Positions 11,801-22,969 of a stretch of DNA of 64,000 nucleotides are shown piece after piece. Location of the stretch: the NCBI GenBank assembly GCA_019828595.1, contig JAHQRK010000020.1, positions 682,001-746,000 on the forward strand, given 5' to 3'. Below the pieces are notes generated by a model. It saw only the letters and a program-made list of their open reading frames with translations. It did not search any database and had not been told where the DNA came from. The stretch is from Aphanomyces cochlioides. Its lineage: Eukaryota; Oomycota; Saprolegniomycetes; Saprolegniales; Verrucalvaceae. Within the stretch, counting starts at the first letter, position 1. Each line of letters begins with the position of its first letter. A program made the translations under genes and the position numbers.

Positions 11801-14800
11801 GATGATAACAGGCAAAGTCTTCCCGTCGCTACGGCAAATACTTTGGGTATAGGCTCAAACGAAACAGCACCACATCTTGCGTCCACAGTTGATCCACCTA
11901 CTTACCTGCACCCAGAGCAGCACAACTCATCTGGTGACGCAGTTACGTCTCTGCAAACAACAAACGAACAGTCCTCAAAATCCGTAACTTCGACGTCTTT
12001 CGAACACTTTTCACCTGAAGAGCATTCAGAAGCTCCACATCCATTTTCGGCTCATCACTCCTCAGACAGCCAGTTTCCTGGATTTGACGGTAGCCATACC
12101 TCGTCGGCGCCCACCCTCAATAAATCAGCCAATATACAAGAGTACTCCGAAGCTCAATCGAGTACTTCGGCCCACGCCTCGGCTTTCCAGCATCCTCCTA
12201 CTGATGTGGTTGAAGAAACGAAGAAGAGTCGACCCACAATTGAAATTGAAGACGAGGATGTCCCCACTGCTGACTCTTTGTTCTCCCCAACAAACGGCAA
12301 CGAGCTCTCGAACGTGTTTGGTACAAACAGCTCGTTTGATCAGCCCCCCTGTTCCCTAGGCGGATTTTCACGTTCAGTAACTGGTGCTGCATCAGCATTC
12401 TTTGGTGCAGGTAATGACCAGCATGGATACTCCTCGGCACCAGCGCAAGAGCCACAGTTCAACCAACAGTCTTCGACCCCCTTTGATTCTGGTAATGCAT
12501 TAGGACCCACTACGCCGGTAATCCAAGCGGCAACGGAAGAATCGCAGAACACACAGGATCCCTTCGGTCAGCCCTCTGCGCCGTCCGACCAATTTGGATC
12601 ATCAGCCTCTGAGCTTTTTGGCGAATCAACCCCCTTTGATCAATCTGTCGATCCTTTTGGCCAGCCTCCTGCTGAATACCATAACCCCGTCTCATATGGC
12701 TATGCACATCAAGATTCCCAATACTTCAACCAGCCCTCGGCTGCAGCATTTGACCAATCGAGCGGTACAGGATACGGTGAAGTGCACCACACTGGATACA
12801 GTCAACACGGCTACAAAAGTTACGACAAGTCTGTAAACCAAGGTTACAATCAAGCACAGAATTCTCCTGCTTATGCTGCCTTCAGTCAACAAGCAGAAAC
12901 CTATGCTCACCCCACGCTTGACCGATCATTGAGCTCTGCCAGCTCACATTTTGAAGGATCGGCTCAAAGTCAAGGTTATCCCCAAACTAATGCTTATCAT
13001 GGACAACAACATGCCACAGGCTACAATGATAATTATTCTCGAGCTGGCACTAACCAATCGGGCTACAATCCATCTGGTTACAATCAAGCCGCGCTCAACC
13101 ACCCGGCATATTCACAACCTGTGGCGCAAACTTTTGATCAACCAGCGGTGCCGTCATATCCTCAAACCCCTGTGCAAGGATACAGTCACACTTCTTCAGG
13201 ATATGCTTCGCAACCGTATGGCCAAACATATAATCAGCAGTACGACCAGCAAGCATACAACCAGTCTAGCTACAATCAAGACGCATACGGACAACTCACC
13301 GCCCAAGGATATAGCAATGCGTCTGTCGACGCGAGACCTAAGCCATCAATATTCAAACCACAGGCGGCACCTTCGACTCCGGTTAGCTACGAGCAGCATG
13401 CCCCTCGAATGAGCCGAGAACTAAAACAACAATATCAACCGGCCACTTCGTCACCTCCCACACCAGCGGTTTTCAATCCTGCACCTAAGCCACTAGTCAA
13501 TGATCGGCCAAAAGACCCATCAGTGGTTCCTCGAAGTTGTTTGGCCACGTTTGGTTTTGGAGGAAATCTTTGTGTCATGTTTCCTCGCCGCAAATTGAAG
13601 CTGCTTAACACTGCTCCTCGCAACAGTCCTCGTCAGATTCATGGGTAGAACATATCCTTCCTGCTTCATTCACGAATTTTCAATAGGTCTCAGTCATTTG
13701 AAGAGCACATTGATGACTCTCGTAAAGGTCCTCTAGATTTTTACAAGTTGGACCAACTGCATCATCCTGACGACGAGTTCTACCAGAAAGTCAAATCGTT
13801 TCCTGGTCCTTTGACACCGCAAGTCTCAGATGATGCTATTTCTAAGTATATGACTGCACAAGTGAGCCCAGCTTCTCACGAAGACGAACGCTTACTATGG
13901 GAGTTAATGCAAGTTTTCCTGAAATCAAAAGGAAAAATCAGCACACGCGACGCTCAAGTGCCGGATATTTTGCTCATGCAAGTGCTTCAAAACAGCTTAG
14001 CTCGACGCACCAACCTCCCTCCGTATGATACCCCTGCTCCGACACCAAGTCTCCATGAAAGCCAACTCGATGCCAATACAACTAAATTGCGTCAATTGCT
14101 CTTGGATGGTGACCGAAAAGGTGCCATCGAAGTTGCAACAGCGGCAAATCTATGGCCACAAGCCATGCTGATAGCTTCATTTGTTGACCCTGAGCTTTAC
14201 AAATCAGTCGTGCAGTCGTTTATATCAAGTCGATATGGAGTTGGAGATCCTTTGCGAACTCTTTTTATGGTATTTGGTGACCTGGAAACTAAGAGTCTCC
14301 ATGAGCCAGTTCCATTGATGGAAACTCGTGCTCCAAAGTCTTCAGCTTTGCTTGCAAACTGGCTCTCTCAGGTGCAAATTCTTGTTGCCAACCCGACCAA
14401 AGACACAAACCGCGTCCTGGTGGAGCTTGGGGATCGCCTCATGCGTGAAACAAATAACATTTGGGCTGCCCATGTATGCTTTTTGTTAAGCGGTGTGCCA
14501 ATTGAAGCTCCGTCGCCAACGACTCGTATGACGCTTATTGGTGGTCATGGAATGGGTGATGTCCGCTTCTTTGTTCGTCCCAATACAATTCAGTGGACAG
14601 AAGTATACGAACGCGTGATCCAGCAAACTCCTCTCATCGCGTTCCAAGGATATAAATTCATTTACGCAACCCTACTTGCTGATGCTGGATGCTCTGAACT
14701 AGCGTTCAAGTACGTTGATTCGATGCGAAAAATCATGGACCAGTGGATCAACAAACAAAATATGCAATCACCTTACTTGGACAACCTCCGAACTCAATTG

Positions 14801-15946
14801 GACGTATTCGATGACCGCCTTCGGTATTACATGGGTCAAGACCGTGTTGAGGCTGCTGAAGTCCAAGTTAACAAACGCAGCATATTTGGGACGTTGACGG
14901 GCATTTTCGACAAAGCTCTCGACAAAATCGTGAATGACACACCCATGCCAACGAAGACCCAGTCAGCACCTGTTGCGGGCACAGCTTTCGATCCTCGAAT
15001 GTTTCCTCCAGCCCCAGGTTCTAACCATTCTTCTCAAGCTCCTGGATCACAGACTGGTTACCCTCCTGAGTCTCGCAATTCGAATTTTGCTTCCTCTGCT
15101 CCAGGATCTCGAAATTCCGGCTTTGTTGGCTCAGCACCTAATTCCCAGACAACTAGTTTTATCCCCGCTCCTCCTGGATCTCAAAATGCTTACGCTCCAA
15201 ATAATGAAACATTCAGCTCTGGCCCACCTAGTTCCCACGGCGGACAACTTGCGGATGCTCCCCTGCCACCAAGACCACAGACTGCAGCCCCGCGGTCTGA
15301 GCCGCCTTCAATAGCGCCTCATCACGCACCACTTAAAAAGAGTACGAGCTTCACTGAGAAGTCAAAAGAAGAACCAAAGGCAAATGACCCAAGTCCTGCG
15401 AAAGAAAAAGCAAAGGCAAAGACTCCTCCCACATCACAAAAGAAGAGCGGCTGGCTCCCCTCGTTGAGTTTACCAGACTTTGGCATCGTGGAATTTATAC
15501 GCGATAAAGTTGATCCCGTGGGCGACGCTAAGAAAGCCCACGAAGGCAAACAGATGGAAGCATACTATTGTGAAAAAACAAAACGATGGATCTTTCCTGG
15601 TGAAGAGTCGGCAGACGAACCTCCTCCACCATCAGCCCCTCCGACTTCGTTCCCAGCCCCAGCAGCACCCGCACCAGCTTCTCAAGCTGCCGACAATGAC
15701 CCTCTGGCAGCATTGATGGCACCTCCACCGGTAAAGGAGGTGAGTGCGATCAACTCTATGATGGCTCCCCCGCCTCCGCGAAGCTTGTATGGATCACAAC
15801 GCGGGGGCTCAACAGTGAAGAAGGCTCCACCGCGACCACAATTCACAGTTTTCAAACCTAATCCAACTGCTGCTGCTGCTACACCTGTTGAGGCATCCAC
15901 AGAAAATGACAGTCCACCACCGCCGCCTTCAAATGAAGGGCAGTAG
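8885..15946 (+). CDS. SEC16: SEC16 COPII exit-site scaffold
   Basis: Two exons, 8885-13644 and 13687-15946, about 2,339 residues. Sec16 organises ER exit sites by binding COPII subunits. The first ~1,540 residues are disordered and rich in Ser, Gln, His, Pro and Phe: three acidic repeats of the form GAFGDDDLD (near 9350, 9473 and 9691), many DSLF, PFD and FGQ motifs, and Gly-Tyr-Asn-Gln repeats at 12780-13320. The conserved core follows: ATFGFGGNLCVMFP just before the intron, then LLWELMQVFL, LRQLLLDGDRKGAIEVA and NIWAAHVCFLL, which is the ancestral-coatomer (ACE1) helical domain that binds Sec13. The C-terminus has GWLPSLSLPDFG and YYCEKTKRWIFPGEE, matching the Sec16 C-terminal motif, then Pro-rich tail. 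The 42 nt intron lies between the FGFGG motif and the helical domain. Confident call. Confidence 0.93.
11727..11766 (+). repeat. 15 bp tandem repeat in SEC16 coding DNA
   Basis: About 2.7 copies of a unit encoding FDQPA within the disordered part of SEC16. It preserves frame and is likely length-variable between strains. Confidence 0.7.
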
Positions 15947-15948
15947 AT

Positions 15949-16347
15949 TCATCTTAATGCATTAAGACAAACCTTCAAATTACTCGAAAAATGTCCAGTG
16001 ATTTCTGTGTACGAACAGAAGGTCACGCCAAGCATCATAGACAACCAACTTGGCACTACATTAATTACCTTTCGCTTCTTTGGCATCGCTTGGTTTCTTG
16101 GCGAGCTCGTCAACTTTGAAGAATTTGTCGAGCTGCTCTTGAGTGAACTTTTGAATCTACAATCACAACAATCAGACTTTCTCGGCAGAACGTTCAATCG
16201 TACGCCGGTGAAAACATGCTCTTGGTCAGGAAGTCCCATCGGACTCTTGTACTCTGTGAAAAGCACGAGTTTCACAGTCACAACTGTGCACAAACCGACA
16301 CTAAAGATGTGCAAAGGTCGAAAGTAGCGCTTGTCGAGGATAACCAT
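15949..16347 (-). CDS. Small single-pass membrane protein, unknown
   Basis: Three exons: 16204-16347, 16069-16156, 15949-16004; about 95 residues. The splice sites are supported because they restore a clearly coding helix (FTQEQLDKFFKVDELAKK) that the unspliced frame loses. A hydrophobic stretch near the N-terminus (PLHIFSVGLCTVVTVKLVLF) is a likely membrane helix, followed by a charged helix. The size and plan suit a mitochondrial inner-membrane or ER small protein, but I do not recognise a family and assign no function. It ends two bases from the SEC16 stop codon region, convergently. Three TATCCGGAT-type elements lie 37-85 bp upstream of its ATG. Confidence 0.6.
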   Translation of the reverse strand: MVILDKRYFRPLHIFSVGLCTVVTVKLVLFTEYKSPMGLPDQEHVFTGVRLNVLPRKSDCCDCRFKSSLKSSSTNSSKLTSSPRNQAMPKKRKVINVVPSWLSMMLGVTFCSYTEITGHFSSNLKVCLNALR

Positions 16348-16382
16348 GTTGACGTTGCTTTGGCTTGTGCCATTCACGGAAT

Positions 16383-16432
16383 GTTATCCGGATGAGTGAA
16401 TTTATCCGGAAAATACCAGCATCCGGATAAAG
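16383..16432. promoter_or_regulatory. TATCCGGATA-type element cluster (3 copies)
   Basis: TTATCCGGAT at about 16384, TTATCCGGAA at about 16402 and ATCCGGATAA at 16421, upstream of the small membrane-protein gene starting at 16347 (-). Confidence 0.5.
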
Positions 16433-16632
16433 GTCTGCTTTCTGTCTTTTAACGTTATTGTGCCTTGCAGAAGGTTTGGCCTGTGTATAACAACGGTAAA
16501 ACACTGATTCAACTGATGCTATTTGAAACGAAACAACCATAAATCACCGGTGAATTATCTATAAATAACAGACCACTAGTATTGCAAACAGCAAGACCGC
16601 CTCCTCTCTCACACACATAATTCATTTCTTCA

Positions 16633-17040
16633 ATGGCTCATCCAAGAAGAACCGCGATTCCAATGCCTGATATGCTTTCAATCTTGTTGACGGTGAAAAT
16701 TGGTGCACCTCATGGAACAAGTCGCACAATGGCTGAAAAGCCTACTTCTCTACTTTTTGACACACGCAACGACTCTTACCGAACTCTGCGCTCCAAGATA
16801 ACCGATAGAGTTCAGGAGACTGTTGCTCGCTATGACACAAACCATGCACAAAAGAAGGTATTAATACTTTGTTCCGATACTAACCAATGCATCTCGCAAC
16901 TTGAGCTTTTCATCATCCAAATCAATTCTTCGTGGAAAAGATTCAGGATCGAACTCATGGTTCATTCTTAGGGCCTGGTCGGGGAATTTTTCGTCTCCGC
17001 TTCTTGCATCCAACCTTTTACCGATAACACATGTGCGGAT
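16633..17040 (+). pseudogene. Degenerate transposon-associated reading frame
   Basis: A frame from 16633 starts MAHPRRTAIPMPDM and runs to about 16858, then seems to continue in other frames (DTNQC motif near 16881, RTHGSFLG near 16950) only if frames are changed. It resembles the N-terminal, non-catalytic part of proteins often found in oomycete mobile elements, by general pattern only. I treat it as decayed and part of the element island. Confidence 0.35.
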
Positions 17041-17101
17041 AATGTTAGATTTTGTGGTCAGTGAAGGCATCTCAGCTTGGACATCGACGCATTGAGAGAG
17101 A

Positions 17102-17732
17102 ATGAAGGCAATTGAAATTGCCGCGTTTGCTGCATCTATGTCTGTTGCTTGTGTTGTGTTGGCAACAACCATTAAGACCATTTGCACAGCAAAATACAAC
17201 GTGTTGACAATTACCCAAGTGAACTTTGATTTGAAGCTGGAGGATCCTCGATATGAACAATGGTTTCGCGACAATCTCCGCTGTGGCCAAGAATCATTTG
17301 CTCGACTGGCTGTGTGGATACGTTCTATTGTACCTAATTATTCCCGGCGTCATAGCAAGCATTCCTTCGAGAAGAAGGTGGCAGTGTGGCTGTATTTTCT
17401 AGGATCGCAAGGTGGATATCGAGAGACGGCTGCATCATTTGGTTTATCGAAGTCATGGTGCATCTATATTGTTGACATTTTTACTAAAGCTACTGTAAAG
17501 CACCGACAGAAATGGATTCACTGTCCGTCAACATCATCCCAGTGGCGCCAAATTGAGCGAGGTTTTTTTTGATAAACAACGTAAACCTGGCATTGTAGGA
17601 GCAGTGGATGGAACGTTGATAGATATCAACTCATATGTGCAGCCACAAGACGACAAAGCTATTGAAACAAATCGTTTACTACGAATTGCTGTCAACAAGC
17701 GCAATGGCTTAGCTAGAATAATGTTTTGCTAG
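17102..17732 (+). pseudogene. PIF/Harbinger (HARBI1-like) transposase remnant, frameshifted
   Basis: The first frame (17102-17572) has FARLAVWIRSIV and a helix-turn-helix-like block ending GYRETAASFGLSKSW, typical of the DDE_Tnp_4 (Harbinger) transposase N-half. It then hits a stop just after a run of eight T at 17563-17570. In the frame reached by removing one T the protein resumes with GIVGAVDGTLIDI, the catalytic first-Asp motif of this family, and stops at 17732 after NKRNG. The second Asp and the Glu motifs are absent. So this copy is broken by a homopolymer frameshift and a 3' truncation. Its Myb-like partner lies at 18680-19563 on the other strand. Confidence 0.7.
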
Positions 17733-18394
17733 ATGGATATAGCTAATCCAATGAATCAATGGACGACTGCCAAAAATCTCGCAAACGCCTTTCGCATTTA
17801 AATTTGTGTGTCCGGATACAGTGTATTTTTTTCTTTACCAGTCCAATTTGGGATGAAAAAATCCAATGATTTCCACCAAAAATCACACAAATTACATTTT
17901 TAAATGATTTTCATTGGATAAAAATATGACTTTATAGATTTCTATTGGCTACATTATCTGGTAGCGAGAGCCAATATCAATTGTGTCGCTTCTTGTCCAG
18001 GCCATGCTCCTGAAAAAAGCGCGGCGCCAGCGTCAACGGTACTCCTTCATGATACTTAGGCTACGTGAAATGTTGCGTGAAAGAAACTTCATACATTCAG
18101 GTGCCCTTCTCAAAAATCAGCAGGATTCTGCTTGGTACACAATGCATGCGTCGCAGGACGAGCCCTCCTTCATCGCTACATGTACTGTTTCTCCACCACT
18201 TTTTCCCAGCCATTCCTCCCTAGTGGAAGGACGGACTTTGCTTGTTCTAGTAGAAAGTCTACAGAAAGCCCACGCCACGCTTTGCCCCGCCCACTTTCCT
18301 TGGCCACGATGACAATCAACGCCGAAATCCCTCAAAACTAGATTTTGTATATTAAATTTGGCAGTATAAAATGCGTGAGTCTCTCACAAATCGA

Positions 18395-18432
18395 AAATTT
18401 TGCGAAGACAATTTTTTGGTCTTCGCAAATTT
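18395..18432. repeat. Perfect-stem hairpin
   Basis: Left arm 18395-18409 and right arm 18419-18432 are inverted copies around GCGAAGAC/GTCTTCGC with a 9 nt A/T loop; one extra T bulges from the left arm. It sits between the decayed transposase and its Myb-like partner and may be an internal or terminal hairpin of the element. Confidence 0.55.
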
Positions 18433-18679
18433 GTGTGCGTACTTTTATTTGAAAAATGTCTCACGAAAAACCGGAAGAAATTTTCATTTGCGAGATTTTT
18501 GGCAGTCGTCCAATGTTATTTGTTAGACTTTTCAGGTATTGTGCTTTCTACTCAAAATTTCCCCCGGCGATTGGTTGAATCAACCGCCGGCAAATCACCG
18601 GACCTCCGAAATATAATACAAATATCAATTTTAGAAGGTTATTTTTACCTTTGGTTGAAGTCTTGATCGGGATGGTACA

Positions 18680-19563
18680 CGAAATCGACGAAGCTTCGTC
18701 GCTGCGCTGGCGAGGCCAGAGGCCTCTCCACTCGTTGTACGCTCAACGTGAGGAATGCTGAATAACGTGGAATTCTCTTCGAGGACCAAGGAAGGCAAGC
18801 CCTTCCTTAATAGCGTTGAAACCTGCCTCAAGTAAATCACCTTGCGATTTGGCCTTTCCATCACGTGACGACTTCTTGGCGTGGGTTGGTGAATTTCAAA
18901 GCTTGATTCATCGGAATATTCTATTGATTATATTTTCAGGTCAGCTAATGATGATTAATTGAGTCGTGTATGTACCGTTTGTTGATTCCTTCTCCATTCT
19001 ATATGACTGTTCTTCCAATTCAGTGTCATCGACGTCGTCTGTTGTCATCAGCGACTCACGTTGAAGACCCAATTTCGATCCCCAGTACTCTTCCATTATT
19101 TCATAATGGAGCGGGGGTGGAGGTGCAGGCAAATTTCCTGTGGGCTTTAGATTCGATGGCTTTGACAGTGCCCAAGAGGCTCTCATTTTCGACAACTACA
19201 ACATGTACTTAGTCTAGCTTTGTATATGTTATATAGTTTTGTACCTTGTCTTGTATTTGAGCAACAGTGAACTCCCGCTCCATGGCAACACTCAATTCAG
19301 ACGCAAGCATAAGGTAGGCAACCCTCTTCTCTGCGTTGTTTTTACAGTTGAAACGATCACTGATATGCGAATTGTATCTAAGAGAAAAGAGCTTCGCCAC
19401 ACTTGCATCACACCACATCGATGGTGACGCCTTCCTCAGCCGTTTGGCCTTAGCCTTAGTGTTCGTGGTGGCAACTAACGTTGAATTGAAGTTGTGTCCG
19501 ATGAAATGGTCTTACCTTGCGTGTCATCATCATGTATGTCAGTCACCTCGCTGTGCTCCATGA
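18680..19563 (-). pseudogene. Myb/SANT-like partner gene of the decayed Harbinger element
   Basis: Minus-strand exons can be read from an ATG near 19562 (MEHSEVTDIHDDD), through a block at about 19255-19455 (SPSMWCDASVAKLFSLRYN, LMLASELS, TVAQIQDK), a block at 18990-19200 (KMRASWALSKPSN, PAPPPPLHYEIMEEYW, acidic tail) and a basic block near 18830-18890. The central part has the Trp-led trihelix/Myb-like layout of the DNA-binding protein that PIF/Harbinger elements carry beside the transposase. Splice sites are approximate, and the gene may be decayed like its neighbour. Opposite orientation to the transposase is usual for such pairs. Confidence 0.5.
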
Positions 19564-19796
19564 TGTCCAATACCCTAAATGGCTAAGAAGCAGGACTCAC
19601 TCTTCTAGGCGGAGATGGACTACAGTAGGTATGTTCGCCTCGAAACCAATATAAAGCGAGGATGGTATCCGGTATACGGATAAATGTACCCAATGAAATG
19701 CAATTCATCCACGCCTCAAACAAAAAAGCGTGAACGAAATCATTCCCCTTATGACCGAATCGCCGTCATCTCTATAAAAATTTGAGAGATTACTAA

Positions 19797-20069
19797 GGGT
19801 GCGTCTGGCAAAAATTCAAAATCAATATGCCATTTTCAGCTAAATTGGGATCAACTATTTATGGCATATTCAAAATAGAGGTAAAACCTCCATCTCGTAA
19901 AATGGCATTTTGGAAGCCTCCAGTGAGTATATCCCAACCAAAAATATTGGATTTGGTGCAAAACTCTTGGAGATAAACAAGTTCATATTTTGACCTAAAT
20001 ATTGAATTTGGCCTCAAAATGGCATTTTGGACCTATTTATTGTAATATTTTCGGTTGCCAGACGGGCCC
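19797..20069. mobile_element. MITE with TAA target duplication (273 bp)
   Basis: The left end GGGTGCGTCTGGCAA and the right end TTGCCAGACGGGCCC are inverted repeats with two mismatches in fifteen. Each end is flanked by TAA (19794-19796 and 20070-20072), the 3 bp target duplication expected of PIF/Harbinger elements. The interior is AT-rich and noncoding with several GGCATTTT words. It is probably a non-autonomous derivative mobilised by a Harbinger transposase; whether either transposase in this window could do so is unknown because its ends differ from those of the intact element at 21497. Confidence 0.75.
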
Positions 20070-21509
20070 TAACTTTAAGAGAGACTATGATATTCAATGC
20101 TAGTGTTGCGTATAAGTTTTGAAAATTATCTATGTTCATAGGTACATTGTGATTATCCCTTGAGAGAATGTTGGAAAACGAAATGATCCAATGGCAATTG
20201 AGATGAATGTGCTGTCGTCCACAGCGCACATAAACGAAGTGCACAACCTGTGGACTTCGTTTTCCCCAGTCCCCGAGAAGGAAATTTGACATGAGCCGAC
20301 ATATCGATTTTTTTGAAGCCGCCATTACAATCAAGTCTACAGGATGAAAACCATGGAGCTACAGTATATTAGAATCCATTGGAAATATCGTCTTCATCGT
20401 GAATCCACAAGGAAATGCTACATGAATCAACCTGACATGAATATGTTCGCGTTGCAATGAAAGAATCTTGTAAATCATAATCGACCAATAGCATTCCAGA
20501 TAGGAATGTTAGAGCGACCCGACGACCGATCCGATCCTGAGCGCGCAACATTGCAACTAGCCAAGAGATTGACACCACGACGACGATGGAAACAAGTTCA
20601 CGCGAAGAAAGCAGATCCATTCATCATCAAGCTGTGCTCGATTCTATGGGAAGTATACAGTAGTATTCCTCTTGATGCCCAAGGAAACACTGTATACATC
20701 AATCGACGAGGCAAAACGTTGCTTGAATGCGACAACATTGGTGAAGTATCGTTCATCCAGACATTTTTCTTCTGTCAAATGGACGATAAACTGTCTGGTG
20801 GAGTTACTTCCCGCGATGTGTCGAGGAGCGCTGTCGGAAAGCACATCCAGCAAGTGATGGCGAGTGGAGCTGAGGTGGCATTTCAATGCACTATCAAGTC
20901 GATTTCCTGGAAGAGATTGGATGTGGACTTTTGCGCCTCGCCCTACCTGGACAGTAGTGGAAATTTGGTTGGATGTATTCTAGTTGGGACGAAAGCAACG
21001 CCGCAATCCTCCGATAAACTATCCAACGAAGTTGATATTGTTGGCCAAGATATCACGCATCGTACTGCCCAAGTACAGTGTTGCTTCTTGCATTGTCACT
21101 ATCAAATCCAATCATGTTTCTAGGTGTTCGCACATTTCATGGAAACGTTCCCATTTTCGGAGTGGATGCGAAATTACGTGTTAATTTCTGGAATAGGTCA
21201 GCGGTGCAAATCTCTAACTGCCCTGCAGACGAGGTAGCCTCCAGCATCTTGGCATAATTGATCATTTACTTGATAGATCGTGGGCAAATCGTTTGTTGAT
21301 GCGTTTGTCCCTGCGGACAGCCAACAATTCGTTGCTGATGTTTTGTCGACTGTGCTTAATGGCCAACACATTCAAACCTTTGAATTTCTCTGTCTGGTGC
21401 TCGCTTTGATATTCTGTTGAATGCTTCTCCACATATTGATTCTCATGGTACATTCTACTTGATGGGTTCGTGGTGTATCTTGATGTAGGAAATATTAGAG
21501 ACTTTTAGC

Positions 21510-21540
21510 AGTCCTGTAATTTGGCAAATTACAGGACTGG
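21510..21540. repeat. Subterminal palindrome in the Harbinger left end
   Basis: Directly inside the left terminal repeat, CAGTCCTGTAATTTG is followed by its inverted copy, CAAATTACAGGACTG, with one spacer base. This overlaps the terminal repeat and is a likely transposase or Myb-like protein binding site. The right end lacks the second half. Confidence 0.65.
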
Positions 21541-21710
21541 CACTACGTTCGAGTTGTGGGTGGGGAATTTGGTTCGTACATTTGAGTTTCCACGTTTAGC
21601 AAACCTGAAATACCAAATTTCGGTGTGTAATGCATTACTCCGAGCCAAATGGCATATAATTGGCCGACATGGAGGTTTAGCTGACTGGAGAGCACACATA
21701 ATGGTCATTC

Positions 21711-22817
21711 TTGAAGCTACCCATGCGAAGCCAAGAACAACTAAGGTTTGCGAGAGGATTGAGACACCGGTCTCTACTTCTCCACCTGCTGCGACGCTTA
21801 CAAAGGCGACGAACTTTGAACACCGGTCCGCTAACGATACCCGACATTCAATTCAATCTGGCTCGCTTTAGCGACGCCGATTGTCTGGAGAAGTTCAGAT
21901 TCACAAAGAACCAAATCAAGCAGCTCGCGGTTGGTATGGGTTTGCCAGAAAGGATTACTACTCGTGAAAGAACGTCGTGCACGAACATTGAAGGTATTTG
22001 CATTGTGCTACGACGATTCGCTGTACCAGACAGGTGGTCGGATCTTATTGACATGTTTGGAAGGTCACGCAGTGGTCTGTCTAATATATTTCTTCATGTT
22101 GTAGACTTTATCTATGACCGTTATCAATCAATGCTCTATCTCGATCTCAATCGTGTTGCAAATAGACTTGAGGAATTTAGCAATGCGATTACTCGATGTG
22201 GAGCAGAAATTGAGAACGTTTGGGGATTTATTGACGGAACCGTGCGTCCAATTTGCCGTCCAAGTGGTGGAAGTGAGCAGCGATCAATGTACAATGGCCA
22301 CAAGAGGAAGCATGCCTTGAAATTCCAAACTGTGGTAACACCCGATGGGTTGATCGCACACGTGTATGGACCTATTGAAGGCCGAAGACACGACTTGACC
22401 TTACTCCGAAAGTCACAACTCGAGAACTTTATCGCCTCGGATCCAAGATTTAACGGCTACGTTCTATATGGCGATCCAGCGTATGGACGATCCAACCAAC
22501 TAGCGTCTCCTTTCTCTGGAGTGCATGTCACGCCACACCAACAAGAAGTCAATGCAAGTATGAGCCAAGTGCGTGTCAGCGTTGAATGGTCTTACGGCCA
22601 AGTCTTGCAATACTGGCCGATTGTGGACTTCAACAAAAAAGCAAAACTCGGATGCGGTCCAACGTCCAAGCTGTACAAAATTGCGGTGCTATTGACGAAT
22701 TGTATCACTTGTGCCAGACAATGCAACGCGAACAGCTTGTACTTTGGCATGATCCCTCCAGCGCTTGGCGATTATCTCGACGTGTCTGCTCAGGATAGAG
22801 ATCAAATATTAATATAG
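21711..22817 (+). CDS. Harbinger-type DDE transposase
   Basis: Open frame of 368 residues. It carries the DDE_Tnp_4 catalytic triad: Asp175 in WGFIDGT, Asp228 in EGRRHDLTLL and Glu292 in VEWSYG, together with YGDPAY near residue 255. The N-terminal half holds a helix-turn-helix-like segment (FRFTKNQIKQLAVGMGLP ... GRSRSGLSNIFLHVVDFI). This enzyme cuts and joins the element ends with 3 bp staggered target cuts. The true start may lie further upstream (ATG at 21702 in another frame, with a splice), because the first ~35 residues look unlike the family. It faces the Myb-like gene at 22970-23617 and is separated from it by an AT-rich 150 bp. Confidence 0.88.
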   Translation: MKLPMRSQEQLRFARGLRHRSLLLHLLRRLQRRRTLNTGPLTIPDIQFNLARFSDADCLEKFRFTKNQIKQLAVGMGLPERITTRERTSCTNIEGICIVLRRFAVPDRWSDLIDMFGRSRSGLSNIFLHVVDFIYDRYQSMLYLDLNRVANRLEEFSNAITRCGAEIENVWGFIDGTVRPICRPSGGSEQRSMYNGHKRKHALKFQTVVTPDGLIAHVYGPIEGRRHDLTLLRKSQLENFIASDPRFNGYVLYGDPAYGRSNQLASPFSGVHVTPHQQEVNASMSQVRVSVEWSYGQVLQYWPIVDFNKKAKLGCGPTSKLYKIAVLLTNCITCARQCNANSLYFGMIPPALGDYLDVSAQDRDQILI

Positions 22818-22969
22818 ATCGTGTCATGATAAAAAATACAAAAAATTAAATTAATAAACAATAAATATATTTTGAAACTATAATAGAGACAAGAAATTTT
22901 TAATGATGATAGCATCGGAATTTAAAATATGATTAGTATTTTTCAATAATTGAAACAAGTCGTTTATTA

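Noticed and set aside
13748..15946. A separate gene starting at 13748
   Set aside because: Its first codon is TTG; the frame joins SEC16 exon 1 through a clean 42 nt intron and continues the Sec16 core domain.
18001..18340. Short frames between the Harbinger remnants
   Set aside because: No motif, no splice support and no continuity with either remnant.
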